DNA of 64,000 nucleotides from Myxocyprinus asiaticus. Its lineage: Eukaryota; Chordata; Actinopteri; Cypriniformes; Catostomidae. The stretch is taken from positions 50,327,501 through 50,391,500 of the forward strand of contig NC_059346.1 of NCBI RefSeq assembly GCF_019703515.2, read 5' to 3'. Positions within the stretch are counted from its first letter, which is position 1. The number at the start of each line of letters is the position of its first letter. The position numbers and the translations under genes are program-made. The notes beneath the pieces were generated by a model, which saw only the letters and a list, made by a program, of their open reading frames with translations, was not told the origin of the DNA and did not search any database. Shown here in pieces: positions 34,740 to 46,872 of this stretch.

Positions 34740-37542
34740 AGAAATTTTCCATGTCCAGAGTGATTTTTCCAGCCTTTTTCCTCACTCTGGAAGTGTATAG
34801 TTCTTGAAGGGAGGGCAGGGGGCAATCAATAATCCTCTCAGCAGTCTGAACTGTCCTTTGTAGTCTTTTGATATCTGATTTCATAGCTGAACCAAACCAG
34901 ACAGATATTGAAGTGCAGAGGACAGACTCAATGACTGCTGAGTATAACTGTATCAACAGCGCCTGTGGCACGTTGAACTTCCTCAACTGGCAAAGGAAGT
35001 ACATCCTCTGCTGGGCCTTTTTTGCAGTGGAGTCAATGTTGGTCTCCCACTTCAGGTCCTGTGAGATGGTAGTGCCCAGGAACCTGAATGAATCCACTGC
35101 TGCCACAGTGTTGTTTAGAATGGTGAGGGGGGACAGTGTTGGGGTGTTCCTCCTAAAGTCCACAATCATCTCCATCGTTTTGAGCGTGTTCAGCTCAAGG
35201 TTGTTTTGACTGCACCAGACAGCCAGCTGTTTAACCTCCCTTCTGTATGCAGACTCATCGTCATCTGGGATGAGGCCGATGAAGTGATGTCGTCTGCAAA
35301 CTTCAGGAGCTTGACAGAGGGGTCCTTGGCAATGCAGTCATTGGTGTAGAGGGAGAAGAGTAGTGGGGAGAGCACACATCCCTGGGGGGCACCAGTGCTG
35401 ATTGTACAGGTGCTGGAAGTGAATTTCCCCTGTCTCACAATCTGCTGCCTGTCTGCCAGAAAGCTGGTAATCCACTGACAGATAGACATGGGAACAGAGA
35501 GCTGGTGTAATTTAGTCCGGAGAATAGCTGGGATGATGGTGTTGAAAGCCGAACTGAAGTCCACAAAAAGGATTCTTGCATATGTCCCTGGTCTGTCCAG
35601 ATGTTGCAGGATATGATGCATTACCATGTTGACTGCATCATCCACTGACCTGTTTGCTCGATAAGCAAATTGAAGGGGATCTAGAAAGGGTCCAGTGATG
35701 TCCTTCAGGTGGGCCAACACCAGTCTCTCAAATGATTTCATGACCACAGACGTCAGGGCGATGGGTCTGTAGTCATTAAGTCCTGTGATTTTTGGTTTCT
35801 TTGGGACAGGAATGATGATGGAGCATTTGAAGCAGCAGGGAACTTCACACTGCTCCAGTGATCTATTGAAAATCAGTGTGAAGATGGGGGCCAGCTGGTT
35901 AGCACAGGATCTAAGACATGCAGGTGAAATGCCATCTGGGCCTGAAGCTTTCCTTATCTTTTGTTTTCGAAAGAAACGGCACACATCATCTTCACAGACC
36001 TTAAGTGCAGGTTGAGTAGCAGGAGGGGGGAGAAGGGGGGTTGCAGGAGGTATTGATGTTTGTGTGAAGTGAAGGTCAGAGCAGGTGTGGGGTGTGAGAT
36101 TGGGCCTTTCAAATCTACAGTAGAACACATTCAGGTCATCTGCCAGTTGTTGGTCCACCACAGGGTTGGGGGTAGGAGTCCTGTAATTCGTAAGTTGTTT
36201 CATGCCACTCTACACTGATGCAGGGTCGTTAGCTGAAAACTTGTTTTTCAGCTTTTCAGAGTATCTTATTTTTGCCACTCTGATTTCCTTATTCAGTGTG
36301 TTCCTAGCCTGATTGTACAAGACTTTATCCCCACCCCTGTAAGCATCCTCTTTGGCCTGACAAAACTGCCTGTGTTCTGCTGTAAACCATGGTTTGTTGT
36401 TGTTAAATGTTAAATATGTCCTAGTAGGGATGCACATATCCTCACAAAAACTGATATATGATGTAACAGTATCTGTGAGCTCGTGCAGATTGGTGTCTGC
36501 AGCCTCAAAAACACTCCAATCAGTGCAGTCAAAGCAGGCTTGTAGTTCCAGCTCTGCTTCATTGGTCCATGTCTTTACAGTCCTTACTACAGGCTTAGCA
36601 GATTTTAGTTTCTGTCTATAGTTTGGAAGAAGATGAACCAGACAATGACCAGATAGTCCCAAAGCTGCTCTCGGGACAGAGCGATATGCATCCTTTATTG
36701 TTGTGTAGCAGTGGTCCAGTATATTTCTGTCTCTGGTAGGGCATGTAATGTGTCTGTATTTGGGCAGTTCACATGTGAGGTTTGCATTGTTCAAATCCCC
36801 AAGAATAATACTGAGTCCGGGTATTGTTGTTCCGTGTCTGTGATCTGATCAGCCAGCTGTTGCAGCGCGGCATTCAAACACGCGTTTGGCGCGATATAAA
36901 CACTCACCAGAATAAACTAGGAAAACTCCCGTGGCGAGTAGAAAGGCTTACAGTTAATAAAGAGTGCTTCTAAATTAGGACAGCACATCTTCTTTAATGT
37001 TGTTACATCTGTACACCAACTTTCATTGACGTAAAAGCATGTTCCACTGCCTCTCGTTTTCCCCATTAACTCCGCAGTGCGATCCGCTCTGAACAGATGT
37101 GCAGATGTAACGCACTGTCCGGAATGGCTTCACTCAGCCAGGTTTCTGTGAAGCACAAGGCAGCAGAGGTTGAAAAGTCCTTGTTTGTGTGGGTGAGGAG
37201 ATGTAGTTCATCTGTTTTATTAGGAAGAGAGCAGAGATTTGCTAGATGAATACTCAGCAGCACTGTTCGAAAGCCGCACCGACGGAGCCTGACCAGCGTG
37301 CCGGCTCATTTCCCTCGCCTACATCTCTTGAACAACACAGCCACGCCTCCAACTAAAATGTCCAGCAAAAGGTCTGAATATTCAAAAACCGGGAAAAGAT
37401 TGTCTGATATATGCTGTCAAATGTTCAGCAGTTCGTCTCTGGTAAACCTCACTGGAAAAAGATTACTAAACACAGGACAAACAAACAAAAACCACAAAAC
37501 AATAGGAGTGCTCCACACCGAGGCGGCCATCCGCGGCACCAT
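34740..37542 (-). pseudogene. LINE copy 1 endonuclease-reverse transcriptase gene, broken
   Basis: Read leftward. Met at 37530 (or 37542) opens a frame with a hydrophobic lead (WSTPIVLWFLFVCPVF) stopped by TGA at 37417-37419. The apurinic endonuclease region includes HLANLCSLPNKTDELHLLTH, TETWLSEAIPDSALH (37263-37066) and LPKYRHITCPTRDRNILDHC (36794 onward). The reverse transcriptase lies at 36203-35190: KASGPDGISPACL, LNDYRPIALTSVVMKSFERL, DPLQFAYRANRSVDDAV, ILFVDFSSAFNTI, GAPQGCVLSPLLFSLYTNDC and FADD at 35289-35300. A C-terminal block with FRFLGTTISQDLKWETNID follows at 35175-34740. Several frameshifts and stops prevent a continuous product of roughly 900 residues. Confidence 0.85.
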
Positions 37543-37543
37543 C

Positions 37544-38239
37544 ATGATGTATAACCTTTTATAGATGTATATGCCACCTCTTTCATTTTTTAAGACATGG
37601 TCTGTGACAAATGTAATATTTTATACTGCCTTCATGAAAAAATCCATTGCTAAACTTTCATTGCTAAACTCTCACGCTTGGTAAATATGCAAGTTCTTTT
37701 GACAACTAGACGTGGACATGTTAGCAAAAGCGACTGCTGTCTGAACAGCAAAAAATCCGATCTGTCCACATATAACCTGCGGTTTGAACAGTCAGTATAA
37801 AAAATTAAATTTGAGAATAAATCTGATTTTAAACAAACTCTAAGAGCCTGATGAAAGGAGTCCCAACTCATTTGCCCTATCAGAATAATTTAACCATAAA
37901 TTAGGTGTTGACTTTTAACCTTTTATAGATGTAGGTAATCTTCTATGTTGCTGTTGTGATGCTCGCTCTGCTAGCTATGTTTTGGTTTCTGTTTTGTTGT
38001 TCTTTTCAGGAGCTTATGGTAAGTGTTTGAGTAATGAAGTATTGGTAATTGCACTTATTTTTGTAATACAATAATAATATCACTTTTACTATTAGTTTCT
38101 GTCTTTAAATGTTTAATTTTATAGCCCTTAACCCACAACCCCCATTGGTTCTACCAAATCAGGTGCTGATGCTGTAGAACTTGGTGCCACCGGTACCACC
38201 ACTCTCAATGTTAGTCAGGAGCCCTGTTCTTGCAGCTTT
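37544..38239. other. Unassigned; possible hAT half near 37730
   Basis: AAAAATCCGATCTGTCCACA near 37750 may be the counterpart of sequence near 30290-30520 on the other side of the LINE. No gene is supported. Confidence 0.4.
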
Positions 38240-38766
38240 TGTAAAGACAGTTCAAGCTCCATTGGTTTATCATACAACCTGTGCACTACATTCCAAGTGT
38301 TCTGAAACCATACGATAGCTTTGTGTTAGGAACGGTTTAAAATTTAAGTCATTACTTACTGACAATCTTCCCATTCAGGTAGCTGTTAACTCAAGAACCA
38401 TTGTGACCATATAATTGAGTCAGTGAGTTAAACTCAAGAACCGGATCAATCTGATTAGTGAATGAATTATTCAGTTGTCCATTTTGTGAACTGGATCAAC
38501 CAAATTTAACATCTCAAATCTCTGTAGAAGACTAGGAATATAGCATACAAGTTGTATGGACTACTTTTATGGTGCTTTTATGTCCTTCTTGGAGCTTGAC
38601 AAACGTGGTAACTATGAAATGTTGTAGTGTGGAAGAGCACAAAATTCCTCTTCTTGTGTTCCATGAAAAATAAATAAATAAGAGAATACAGGTTTGGAAC
38701 AACTTGAGGATGAATCAAATAATGACAGATTTTTAATTATACAGTGAACTTTTCCTTTAAAGTGTT
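38240..38766 (-). mobile_element. MITE family B copy 3, right part
   Basis: Shares GTGCACTACATTCCAAGTGT, TCTGAAACCATACGATAGC and TACTTTTATGGTGCTTTTATG with the copies at 2921 and 17568. It ends near ACAGTGAACTTTTCCTTTAA, a decayed form of the family's inverted terminus. The left arm is missing or too diverged to see. Confidence 0.5.
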
Positions 38767-39239
38767 CTGGGTATGTAAGAATGTTGTTCTCAAACCTTTC
38801 TACAGTCTTCTAGGTCGTGCTTTTGGTTTATGGAGACAAGTTGGTTGACAGCAGGAATGAGAGTGGTGTTATTTCGTGGAGATGGAGCAGTACATGGTGA
38901 ACCTGCAGGGGAAGCGTTTCATTTGTACACCCTATTCCTCACCTTATTCTGTAACTCTAAAATAGGGGTTACATCAAGAAAACCAGAGCAGGAAAAAGAG
39001 TTTATTGCTTTAATAAGAAAAGCTGTTGCACAAGCACGCACTGACTACGCCGTCCTTGTAATCTTTAATTCAGATTTTAGGAAGACAGCTGTGAGGTGTT
39101 TCAGGAGTAAAGATATGTGGCTTCACTGTTGTGGAAGATGCTGGCTTTACTGTGCAACTGCATGTCTTGTGAACAGCTTATTATGTCTTATAAACCAGTA
39201 TATAAAATGGCCAGTAAACTTTACTTATTCCTCAGTTTT
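38767..39239 (+). other. Unassigned open frame region
   Basis: A frame of about 140 codons starts at 38830 (METSWLTAGMRVVLFRGDG and onward through KPEQEKEFIALIRKAVAQ) and ends at 39258, overlapping a Tc1 remnant. I do not recognise it, see no splice context and would not call it a gene. It may be decayed TE sequence. Confidence 0.25.
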
Positions 39240-39447
39240 AGTTACCTCAGGGCACTGATGCTCTTGTGTCTGAATTGGAGCAAATCTCCACAGCCATGTT
39301 CCAACATTTAGTAGAAAGACTTCTCATGAGTGGAAGCTGTTAAGTAGCACCAACTCTTTATTAATACCATTGGCTTTTAAATTAAATGCTAATCAATCAC
39401 ACACAGGTGTGATGTTTTGATGTCTAGAAACGTTTGGCCATGTAGTG
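39240..39447 (+). mobile_element. Tc1-type 3' fragment, third lineage
   Basis: A transposase C-terminal tail is readable as ALVSELEQISTAMFQHLVE, followed by AAACGTTTGGCCATGTAGTG and a TA at 39448-39449. That terminus is the usual right end of a Tc1 family I recall as widespread in fish. The catalytic core and left end are absent, so this is a dead 5'-truncated remnant. Confidence 0.6.
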
Positions 39448-40391
39448 TATGTGAACTCACTGGGACAAAATGCTACAAAAGTGTAGTATAAGCCCCCCTT
39501 TATTTTATTTTTTTTAGTTTTTTTTTAGTTTTTTACTGTTGCATTAATTTGTATGGTCACAACCAACATTCACGGTCATTCAGCCAACCTACACATATTT
39601 TCCCTCAGTGTGCTTATGCACTCTCGGTTTGAGGTTACTGTGCTACATTCACTGGTGTAAGAGGCAAGAATGTAAAGGTGTAAAAGCCGCTAAGCAGCAG
39701 CAAAAGTGCCCAGCAGAAAGCCTATTGAGTCATGCTGAGACTACACTGTCCCAGTCAGCGTTGGTCATCGCCATCACCTCTTCTGTCACAGATGCCGTCC
39801 GATTAGTAAAGGTAATGATGAAACAGGCCAGAAAGTGGCTGCACTTCCCCATCTCCCTGAAGCACTAAGACCACTGATTTAAATACCTGGACTGCAAACC
39901 CAACCAATTTGGCATTGTAATGTGAGGCCTGGACTTGCTTTGGATTGTGAATCCCTCATGCCAAGCTGAGGTCAATAAAAACACAAAAGAACTGGAAACT
40001 AGTTGTCCAACAACCTATTAATCCATTAGAGGTCAACTAGTTTATCTAGATTTTTTTTTTCGTTAAGATATTTTTACCGGAGATGCATTAATTTGCATGC
40101 TGACAGCTTACTTTAGAGTATGCATGGTCAACCCCTCGAGAAAAAGTTGAGTCTCTAAATTTAATAAAGCCGCTATAGCATACACATGTAGATGGATGTC
40201 CTTGGCCATTGCAATGTTTTCATACTCTTTTCTGAGCATCCCAAGTTTTCAAGATGGCATGTTAAGTTAAAGATGCTCCAACATGAAAAATGTGTCTCGA
40301 GTCCCCTTCATTCTGTTACATTCTGCTGCACACCATCTATGCATGAACACATCTTGAACCTGAAACCAGCCTAATTATACAGAGCTTCCTT
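39448..40391. other. Unassigned; part of a hAT-like unit
   Basis: Sequence with AACTAGTTGTCC near 39998 and, beyond the next MITE, AATGACTAGTAGATTTCG and GCACATCCCTA ending at 41131 look like parts of one hAT-like element (terminus TAGGGATGTGC) interrupted by the MITE at 40396-41027. The left terminus was not found. Confidence 0.4.
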
Positions 40392-40395
40392 TTAA

Positions 40396-41027
40396 AGGGG
40401 TCATGAAATGGAGACAAAAATTGTCCTTGATATTTTTTTTTTTTTTTTTTCAGCACATCAGCATGGATTGCTTGTGCACCGTCATAATATGATTCAAGCG
40501 TTGCAAAAGAACTGTTATTGAAGGAATGGGAAGTTAAAAACACTATTGGACCAGACTGCAAAACTGTAAGTAAACAGTTTCATTAATGAATATTTTTAAT
40601 GTCATGACTGTTTAATAGTTTATGGTGCTGAGTGTTATCAGTTGAGCTTGAGTTAACAGTTTAGTATATTCGGATGCAATGTGTTGGATGCGTGTTATGT
40701 GTGAACACTAAAATTTAGCTTTATAATGTTGTGGAGGTTTGTTCATTTTCTTTCGATTGAGTTTCAAATTTATATGGCTGTGTATTTGAAGAGCTACACG
40801 ATGTTAGCAAATCATAACAGTTGCCGTTATGTTGATGTTTTCAGGAGGCGCTTAGGCCAAAACCGAGCATTTCAGACAGAGGTCCAGAAACAGGGTGGAA
40901 ATGATCATAAATAAATTATGACAGTTTTGGTGAAAAAAAAAAAAAAAAAAAAAAAAAGTTTACTAACATTATCAGTGGACCTCAGAGAAGATAATACAAT
41001 TATAAAGAATAGCATTTTATGACCACT
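40396..41027. mobile_element. TTAA-flanked MITE (AGGGGTCATGA family)
   Basis: The left end AGGGGTCATGAAATGG is mirrored by TTTTATGACCACT at the right. TTAA abuts both ends (40392-40395 and 41028-41031). The 632-bp interior contains T and A homopolymers (about 40431-40450 and 40934-40957) and no domain-bearing frame. Confidence 0.65.
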
Positions 41028-41135
41028 TTAAATGACTAGATGACTAAGATAACTATAAACCGATTAATGGACTAGTTCAGATAACCCAATGACTAGTAGA
41101 TTTCGAACATATGTAATTTTGCACATCCCTACAAC

Positions 41136-42610
41136 CAGGGTTTGCTTAAGTTTTTAAAATCAAATTTTAGACTTTTCAAGACCTGAACAAATCAATGAAC
41201 AACTAACCTCGCACACCTGAGAAGTAATTGATAGGTAATGAAATGGAAAAAAATCCCACACACTATCCTTAATGATGAATTTAGAAATGCTTACATATAA
41301 TTGGACTTTTTTTTTTTTTTTTTTTTTAAATATATCAAAAATCTAAAAGGTGTGCAATATTGCTGACACCTACATGCACACTTGGTTGTGTGACTAAGTC
41401 ATTTGCTTCAAATATTATTGAAGTTGTATACTCTACGTTATGGAAATGTTTTTAAATATTTTGGATATGTATGCAATGCTGCCTGTATCTTTAGAGACGG
41501 TCCCTAAATTTGTGACTATTTGTGAATAAAGAACATCCATTGTCAAGACAACTTTATTGCATTATTTATTGACATGGGGACGCTTGGTCACTTGTTTCTG
41601 ATTTCGCTGCAGTATTGTGGAAAAAGAAATTACATGTAGCCGTGCCAACGATGCCAACACAGGATCAGTACATAACAGCACATTCAGCAACATGGAAAAG
41701 CGGATCAAGTTGGGCTCTGAACTCAGAGTACACTGGTACAGCTAGTAAAAACATGCATCAAACATCCACACCAACCCAGCCTTGTTTTTCTTAAATAAGT
41801 CTTAAATAATGCCTAAACTAAAGATACTGCTAACTAAATTCAGCTGACTCGATACATGTGTTAACGGACTATGATAATGGCCTACTCGGACAACACAGTT
41901 TCCTAGAGCTGGCAGAAAATATTCAAAACAGACACAAGCAGCATATATATCAACCACAAATAATATCGTTTTATTCAATTACCTGTGATTGTCCAGGATT
42001 TGTTATCCATCTTCATCTACCATACGATTGAGCAGCAGCAATCTGAGTTGCGTTGGAGTGACGTCACCTCCCCTATTCGAATGACTGGCGCTGAGGAGCT
42101 GTCGGAGCTGTCGATCAAGAACTAGTGGACCAATGGGGACGCAAAACACCCCCTGATTTACATGAAACTATATTCATAATTTTTGAAAATCAAGCGTAGA
42201 ACTTGGAAACAAAAGCAAAGAAAAATTCAGCGTTAAGCATGCAAAAAATGAAAATATGAGCAAAATTGTCAGAGAGCACAAAACAGTAATATAACCAAGG
42301 AAAACATGATTTTGTTTGCAATTCTGATGACTTTGCTTTAATTTTTCTGTTGTTTTGCAGCATAAATGTTTTAAATATATTTTTGATTCATGCTTGTTAT
42401 TTTTTGATCTGCGCTAATTATTTTGATCTGCGCTTATCGTTTATTTTTGCGCTTATTTATTTTTATTTTTATCTTCGCTTATTATTTTTTGATTCACGCT
42501 TTTTATTTTGATTCACACTTATTATTTTTTTTGATCCGTGACTGCAATACTTGTGACGGGATTTTTACCCCATACATGTCAAGACTTTTTAAGGACTTGC
42601 AGAAACCCTG
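41136..42610. mobile_element. hAT-like element, 1,475 bp
   Basis: The ends are CAGGGTTTGCTTAAGTTTTT at the left and, read inward from the right, CAGGGTTTCTGCAAGTCCTT. TACAAC lies directly outside both ends (41130-41135 and 42611-42616), a 6-bp match of what should be an 8-bp duplication. The left flank is itself the right end of another hAT-like unit (GCACATCCCTA), which may blur the site. No hAT transposase frame is recognised inside; the interior has T-rich low-complexity sequence at 42340-42540. Confidence 0.7.
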
Positions 42611-43205
42611 TACAACCGAAATAAGACAAAAAAGAAAAAAGCAAAGCTTAAAGGCTGAGGGAAGATCTAGTTGGCCTGCAATACAAGGGCACTGGGAATA
42701 TGTGCGACTTCTGCAGATTTGTCACACATGAGATATGGAGGAAGGAGGCGACGGCAGATATAGAGGAAGAGAGGAAGGGAGGGAAGCAAACAGAACCATG
42801 TGAACAGCCAAGAAATGCTGGAGGGCAAAAATCTGGCCATATTTCTTTAGCTTGCACTACAGTGATCACAGATCACAGTCTCCCATGTAGGTGCAAAATG
42901 CCCAGTCGATGTTGAAAACATTTAGATTTTAGAATGTTATTTGCAGTCTTGTCAACCTTGTTTACTCATGCATAGTTTAATGATCAATGTCTAAGGACTT
43001 TTAAGTCCAGCCACTGACAAAAAACAGATGGGTATTTTTCACATTAAAGCAACACAGACTTGGACTACGGGCAGCTCAAATAATCTGTTCCTCTGAAGTA
43101 GGGGTGTTCGGAATGACCACAGTCTTTGCCTATATCACGGTATAAGTAATTCTATTTATCATGGTAATGGTATATATCGCAATATAGTGGAAATTAAACA
43201 AAAAA

Positions 43206-43216
<11 letters not shown>
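42611..43216. other. Unassigned non-coding DNA
   Basis: Contains TAGGGGTGTTCGGAATGACC near 43100, a hAT-like end. Short frames only. Confidence 0.4.

Positions 43217-43257
<41 letters not shown>
43217..43257. repeat. (TA)n microsatellite
   Basis: About 20 TA units following a short TG run. Confidence 0.95.
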
Positions 43258-43259
<2 letters not shown>

Positions 43260-43266
43260 GGTGTAT

Positions 43267-43571
43267 TTAACTACTACGTATTTTTTGATACAATGTGCTT
43301 ATTATGTAAATGGGTGTTGTTGCATTGTACTTACATTTAAAGTACCTGCATTTAATTACATCTGCAGTTACACTGTTAACCTTATCCCTAATCCTAAATC
43401 TAATCCAACAATTATCCTAAACCTTAATCTAAACCCTACCCATAAACCTACCTGTACCTCAACCTCAGTAGCAGCAAATGTGAATCTTGTGAGAATTTTG
43501 CAAAACAACATGAAGTTACACAATAAGTACACTGTATTTTATGTATTTTAATGGTAGTACATAGTAAGTTA
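43267..43571. mobile_element. MITE with telomere-like interior
   Basis: The left end TAACTACTACGTA is mirrored by the right end, which read inward is TAACTTACTATGTACTACC. The interior has a run of imperfect CCTAATCCTAAATC-like units (43380-43445). It resembles interstitial telomeric DNA, but these units do not match TTAGGG/CCCTAA in tandem. I recall the family as common in teleosts. Confidence 0.6.
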
Positions 43572-44419
43572 AAGTATAAAGTAGGATCAGATAGAACAAT
43601 CTCTACCTATTGACACATTTCTGCTATCATCATCGCCCTACTTTGAAGTGGTTGGGATAATGATAAATCTACACGGAAAGGCAAGAGGCGTTTTCCCCAG
43701 CTAATCTATTTGTTTCTGTCCTAGCAAATGCTTCCAGTCGACTAATTAATAGCCTCACTGAGACTTTTCAGGCTAACAAAATATGCGTCTCCCATCTACT
43801 TCATTATCCTGCAGCTACAGATGATTTTCTTATTAATAAGCATCCCTTTTGTCAAGACACTAATCCTGTGCAGCTGGCAGGCATACAACGAAAGGCTAGA
43901 AACAAGACTAGGAAATACAGGTTACAGTCTCCTGATTCAGCCCTTTAATCATAGCTGCAGTCTTATTAAAACAAAAGAACGATATAACCAGCCATCCCAA
44001 AACACAGTGTTAACAATGTGTTGGGATGCTTATGTTGCCTATTTGTGACTCTTTTCTTCCTCCCTGAGATTTGGGAGATGTTACTGGTTGTGATTTCCAG
44101 GGACAAATTCATTAAACAGTTGCACTTGGTGTGCTGACAGCGTTGCTCTGCTAGTATTGGCAATCTTTTCACTGCAAATATTTTCTAGCAAAAATGGTAA
44201 TAATAATTCATAAAATTATGAATGTTAATGTATATATCCAGACGTGTAGTGCAGTCCAGTGCACGTTCAGCATTTTGAAGAACTGATTTACGTGCCTGGA
44301 TTACAGTGGTGGCGCAATACTATACAGTCAATTATGCCAGAATGCAGTAGTCTGCTCCATCCTCCTAACAAAGCACTCAAAACTGGCCTGCAAGCTGGGG
44401 AATTCTGCCTTTCAAATTA
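43572..44419. other. Unassigned non-coding DNA
   Basis: No gene, RNA or element end could be supported. Confidence 0.5.
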
Positions 44420-45259
44420 CATTCAGCCAGTGGTGGAAAAAGTCCTCAATTTCCATACTTAAGTAAAAGTACATATACCACACTAGTTTATTACTTAAGT
44501 AAAAGTACAAAGTAATTACTTTTAAACATATTTAAGTATCAAAAGTAAATACTGCATATTTAAATCCGTTCAGCTTATAAAATGTGACCCATTTATGTTA
44601 TTTTCAAAGTCAGATAATTAAGTCTCATATAGGTAATATATGATATAATAAGTGATAGTTCAGGACACTAAGTAAAGCTGAGTCGCAGCCAAAAACTGGG
44701 ACTATCACAGAAAATCCAGACAGGTGGCAACTTGACATGAGCCCTTTTTACAGCACACACAGACACATGCACACATGTTCGTGTTTAAAAGCAGCCGACT
44801 GTAAGTCAAACCACATGCGGGTTCCAAATAACTTGGTGCTACCAGTCCTTTAGAAAGAACCAAAAGCACATGGCACCCAGTTTTCCATTGATCATCATTC
44901 ATGAATGAAGCAAAATCATGTGGTTAAAAAAAAACAAAAAAAACAAAAAAAAAACAGCTACTGTCATTATTCCACAACATTTTAGCAAGGGTGGATCTAG
45001 AAATGTTTTAATGGGGTGGCAAAGGGGTAGCATGCAGATTATGGTGGCAACACTAAAGCTATTTGTGATACAACTGCATTTCCACAGGAACCACTTAGTA
45101 ACTATTTTGCTACTGATTTCCAACATTAATATATATAAATATATATATATTGCTTATTAAAAAAGAGCACAAAGACATTGTCTATTGAACACATCAACCA
45201 ATTCTAAATGTTCCTTAGCTTAACATTTAGAACCGGTAATCTGGACTAAACGTCAACAG

Positions 45260-45446
45260 CAGGGACATAACTACAGGGAGGGCAGGGTGGGCAGCCGCCC
45301 TAGGGCCGGGGGTGAGTGGGTGCCTGCCTAAGTCAACCAAAAACAACTGTGGGCCTGACGTGCAATGAAAAATTACAGAGGCCCCCAAGGAGGAGGCCCG
45401 ACAGGTTCTTTGCACTGGGGCCCATAAGATCCAAGTTATGCCACTG
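45260..45446. mobile_element. 187-bp MITE within the large hAT-like element
   Basis: The ends CAGGGACATAACTACAGGG and, read inward from the right, CAGTGGCATAACTTGGATC are imperfect inverted repeats. The interior is GC-rich (GGGCAGCCGCCCTAGGGCC). CAG..CTG termini suggest a hAT derivative, but no 8-bp duplication was found. Confidence 0.6.
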
Positions 45447-46743
45447 ATCACCATCTTATGCAGGCCAAATTGTTTTAAAGATGGAAAATGCATGCATATC
45501 CCATGTTATTCTGCTAATAAAGTCCTGTAGGCCTATCACCTTTGTAAAAGCTGGAATAATCCATTTAATGTGAAGATTAACACAAAGTTAGGCCTGCATA
45601 AAAATAAAACCGCAAAATTGTTCTGTGGGGGGCGCTGCTGCTAAATTAATGAATATTAATTATGTTATGCACAGTATAAGATTCTTTTAAATTACCTGTT
45701 TTGATCAACAGTCATTCTTAATGGCCGATTCAAGCACTCAAATAAATATTTATCATAATATGGTAATTTCAATTCTATATCTGCCACTATCAGTCTTGGG
45801 ATTTTGTTAGTCAGTAGAGTAATAATAGATCAGCATTTTAAAAACAAGACTGATCGATCTAGTAGTAACTTTGTGCCTTTTAGTTTTTAGTTTTAATAAA
45901 CTAAGTTCGCATCAGTACGTCAGTGGATGGGTGTTATACTTTTAAAATAAAATGCAATAAAAGATTCGGGGAGACAAGAGTAGCGCAAACACATGCACAT
46001 TTGTTGCCCATTCTGTATTTGAAAAAACAGTGAACTCCGAAGTTCAGACAGCTACAACGACAAACTCTCCACACCAGCAGCGGAACCTGGAAAAAAAATA
46101 AATATGTGCCCGAGCACCCGTTAACAATACGACACAGCTCACAAACACCCATCTCCCATCGCACAACCCAACCTCCCCATTCCTGTAGGGAGGAAACATA
46201 CTACGCACTGGTGCACCCCATCAACAATCAGCTTATTTGGTTACCCCACACCTGCGAGCAATTAAGAGAGAGGGAGAGAAAGGCCCACACACACTCTGCA
46301 TACACACAAACAATACGGCCGAGAAGGCCATCATAATGGGGGGCACGGAAAAGAGCGTGAGCTGCGGAAAATCTGCCTACGCTAAACGACACCAATAACA
46401 GCCACATGAATGCTTATCATAACATTCAAAATAACACATTCCAGCACCGGATCACCAGACAAAACACACACAGATGAAATAGAAACTCCTAGTCAAGAAC
46501 TGGAGATGTTTCATCTGGATTATACATATACCTGACAAAAGCTATTTCTAAAAGTGGTAAGGACACGTTTTACCCATCTCAACCTATAACTGACAGCGAT
46601 GTACCTAATAATCATTATGTGAATACTTGGAAACAAGTGAGAAGTTTTAGCTCTTTTTTTCCACGCATTTGTCCATGTGGTCATTGTTGTTGAGGAAATA
46701 AGATCATCAACCAGGCGAGAGCCCAAACATTGTACACGCACTG

Positions 46744-46872
46744 TGATTGGTCGAAGTGATTGGCCGCTACAGCTGCTGTAAACAATTACGGGATTGGTTG
46801 CTGCTGTCATCAATCACGCTATGGGTATTTAGTCATTAGTGCATTCAGTGAGAGTTTAGGCAGTTCGACATG
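46744..46872 (+). promoter_or_regulatory. Cluster of three ATTGG (inverted CCAAT) motifs and TATTTA box
   Basis: ATTGG occurs at 46746, 46759 and 46793, followed by GTATTTAGT at about 46825 and an ATG at 46870. Such a cluster resembles a core promoter bound by NF-Y-type factors and could be a remnant of the element's own promoter. The frame after the ATG is short and unrecognised, so function is unproven. Confidence 0.3.

Larger units (their letters stand above)
31047..37543 (-). mobile_element. APE-type LINE copy 1, split by a Tc1 element
   Basis: The 5' end lies near 37543 (reading leftward GATGGTGCCGCGG) and the coding body runs to about 34740. The 3' untranslated region reappears at 31365-31047 and ends in GATTCTGATTCTGAT, with TTGGCAATAATGCTCATTCC just before, a terminal motif I know from Rex1-like fish LINEs. 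Between body and 3' end lies a Tc1 element (31365-34735). LINE sequence that should join the two parts is missing, as is the Tc1 right end, so a deletion probably occurred at that junction. The 5' end coincides with that of the copy at 61.2 kb, suggesting a full-length insertion. No target duplication was found. Confidence 0.75.

Noticed and set aside
38830..39258. 142-codon frame as a genuine gene
   Set aside because: No recognisable domain, no splice context, and its end overlaps a Tc1 remnant.
43380..43445. Interstitial telomere repeat
   Set aside because: The CCTAATCCTAAATC-like units are irregular, not tandem CCCTAA, and belong to the interior of a MITE with inverted ends.
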